Source: Siderastrea radians
Lineage: Eukaryota; Cnidaria; Anthozoa; Scleractinia; Rhizangiidae
Length of the DNA stretch: 64,000 bases
Assembly: GCA_964017195.1 (NCBI GenBank)
Contig: OZ024890.1
Span: forward strand, 50,521,593 to 50,585,592
Direction: 5' to 3'
In this document: piece by piece, positions 62,352 through 64,000 of the stretch
How positions within the stretch are numbered: position 1 is the first letter of the stretch
Layout: every line of letters begins with the position of its first letter
Position numbers and translations under genes: made by a program
The notes under the pieces: model-generated
What the model saw: the letters and a program-made list of their open reading frames with translations, nothing else
Database searches by the model: none
What the model was told of the DNA's origin: nothing

Positions 62352-62640
62352 TGCAGTATGCGTGGTTGGCGCTCTGTTGTTGAAGATTACGGCAACGAAA
62401 GCATCGATGAATAGGAAATTTCCATTCACAGTTCACCGACGAGTGGGTACGTTTATTTTAAGCGGAAAGGCTTCGTTTGCGTGGCTGACCAGAAGGACTT
62501 CAATCCTGTTGGACACTGTTTGGTCTGTGCATTTTTACGGCTGAATGATGTACTCAAGCATTTTATAAGAAAGGTGCAAGGCAATATTTAAAACCAGGAT
62601 CAGTTCCAGCCATCAGGAAGAAAAACATCAGCAATCATAT
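62352..62640 (+). pseudogene. THAP-domain relic
   Basis: Frame pieces read CVVG, VEDYGNESIDE, then after a stop EISIHSSPTSG, QKDFNPVGHCLVCAFL and GARQYLKPGSVPAIRKKN. In a THAP domain these match the first Cys pair, the HSSP block, the RKDFNPSGRFVVCSEHF-type core and the YLKPGSVPTI end. At least one stop and frame changes are present. Confidence 0.65.
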
Positions 62641-63787
62641 CTGAGCGGGATCGTCGAATGGTGAGCGAATATTTCTATGCGGTCTGTGCTAACATCACAT
62701 GTACAGTAAGATACACATTTCCTCACACACCTAAGACGGTTGTCTTGTGCATATACATGCATAAGTCCCAACAGATTTCGGCTTAACTGCGTAATATATG
62801 CCCCTTCACATGAACTATTTTCTGTGTCGCCGCCAAGCCGGCTCCGCGATACGCAGAAATTATTTTTATTCAACTTGGTACGTTGTACGCGGTAAGCAGA
62901 AAATAGGAAAACATTACCGTGTATTCCGCGTACTATAAACGTTCTCCACTTAAACTTCCGCTAAAAGAATATTTGAAGTTCCTATATTAAAACTAGTGGA
63001 TAAGAGAACATCACCGTGTATTCCTCGTTCTATAAACGAGAATATCACTCGAAATTTCTTTGAATTACTCGGCCACATATAACGTGAAAATATAAACAAC
63101 CGAGCTTAATCGACCATAACAAACCTGTACTGTGTATTGCTTGTTCTTTTTACTGTGTAGCCAGCTCCCAACAGCCCTCTTACATTTCAATTTATCTCTC
63201 TCCGCGTACCGCGTAGCCAGCTGCTAATAATATAACTCTTTTATACTTCAATTAATTTCTCTTGGCGTACGGCGTAGCGAGCTCCCAAAGTCGGCTATAA
63301 CTGATTTCTTGAGCATTTCACCGCGTTCGGGGTAGCCACTTCTCTCAGTAACGCTTTCGATGTGACGGCGAATTCCACAGTTTATACCTAGACTTCTGAT
63401 GGTAAATCAGAGTTTATCTATATTAATTCGCATTTCCTTGTTTACTAGGTAATAAGATTACCGTGTTCGTACAATTACACGCCGGGCGATTTGCTACGTC
63501 ACTTCGCTTACGTGAATTTATTTTCCTCGACCTTTTGTCTCATCTATAAAATTCTGAATGTATGTTAGCCTCGGGGCTCTCTATATTTATTTAAAAACCT
63601 TTCATTAAGCGTTATGTGGGCTTTTCTTTTAGGAGGGAGAGCTTATTATTATAGGATTTATTATTTAGGATACTGCAACAAATCTGTGAACATAACAACA
63701 ACAAACTCAACCCGTGTCGGCAAGAAAAAAACCAAGAGTAAGAAACAGCTGACGGACCCCAACTCGACAGACATGTGAAACAGTTAA

Positions 63788-64000
63788 ATTTGTTGTATTA
63801 TATCGGAAGGATTTCAGCGTTTGTGATTTGGGATAATTGGGATATTTGTTCGGCTTCTTGATCCATTCTTGCATTGTTTGAGACGGCTTCCTCTTCGGTA
63901 GCGAGAGGCTCGAAACTGTCATCGTATCGCGCGACTTCTGCGAGTTCGCCGACTTCGCCAAAGAAAAAAATTGTTCTAAATCGCTCTCAAAAGAACTGGA
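63788..64000 (-). pseudogene. Acidic transposon protein remnant
   Basis: Minus-strand pieces read SSSFESDLEQFF, then in the next frame EVARYDDSFEPLATEEEAVS and DQEAEQISQLSQITNAEILP before TAA. The acidic, Phe/Tyr-containing make-up parallels the exon at 32545-32668. Confidence 0.45.

Larger units (their letters stand above)
62043..64000. mobile_element. THAP-type DNA transposon relic, right end outside window
   Basis: Starts TTAAAGTGCTACTATGATAA, similar to the left end of the 32297-35093 element (TTAAAGTGCCACTGAGACGA). It carries a plus-strand THAP relic and a minus-strand acidic frame, so the two genes converge. The right terminus is not reached. Confidence 0.6.

Noticed and set aside
63707..63961. 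84-codon minus-strand ORF starting MAKSANSQKSRD
   Set aside because: The adjacent frame (FEPLATEEEAV) looks like the true, frameshifted transposon protein; this frame is a shadow.

Overview
The window is animal nuclear DNA. It is AT-rich, most genes are split by many short exons with GT-AG introns, and more than half of it is transposon debris and simple repeats. The mix of genes and repeats (a beta-helix/multi-pass membrane protein family, a one-repeat-per-exon LRR receptor, CAGGGGCGTAGC-type hAT ends, Penelope elements, THAP-bearing DNA transposons) points to a cnidarian, most likely a stony coral or other anthozoan. No bacterial or organellar signature is seen.

Three host genes are present. 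(1) At 1-2268 (+) lies the 3' part of an intronless extracellular beta-helix plus multi-pass membrane protein. A single in-frame TAA at 1126-1128 interrupts an otherwise open frame. (2) At 9352-20651 (-) there is a complete eight-exon gene for a MINDY-1/2 (FAM63) deubiquitinase of 617 residues. Catalytic Gln233, Cys239 and His422 are intact, and a 21-nt last exon supplies a C-terminal CNIL prenylation box. (3) At 21640-61616 (+) there is a secreted or membrane leucine-rich-repeat protein with a signal-peptide exon followed by 27 short LRR exons. All its introns are phase 2, and the gene runs off the right side of the window (at least 765 residues). Genes 2 and 3 are head to head, with 988 bp between their start codons.

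The rest is repeats. From 2.3 to 9.3 kb lie a degenerate minisatellite split by a hAT relic, then several MITEs. The MINDY introns carry SINE-like copies, a large palindromic element, a MULE-like element and a MITE. Intron 1 of the LRR gene holds a second MULE-like element with perfect 9-bp target duplications, a foldback, and a 4-kb 29-bp polypyrimidine minisatellite open in all three forward frames. Later introns hold a 2.8-kb THAP element with a nested LINE fragment, paired (TCAA)n-(CAGT)n blocks, a LINE 3' end, a Helitron-like relic encoding a 2A-like peptide plus OTU protease, a TIR element encoding a CxxC protein, and a Penelope relic. A second THAP element occupies the right end.

The observations most worth following are: the Helitron-like relic that joins a 2A-like recoding peptide to an OTU protease; two mirror-image copies of a TTAA-edged transposon layout pairing a THAP gene with a convergent acidic-protein gene; the TIR element with 9-bp duplications carrying a ZAD-like CxxC protein; and the highly regular exon structure of the LRR receptor. 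All calls come from reading the sequence; no database search was run.
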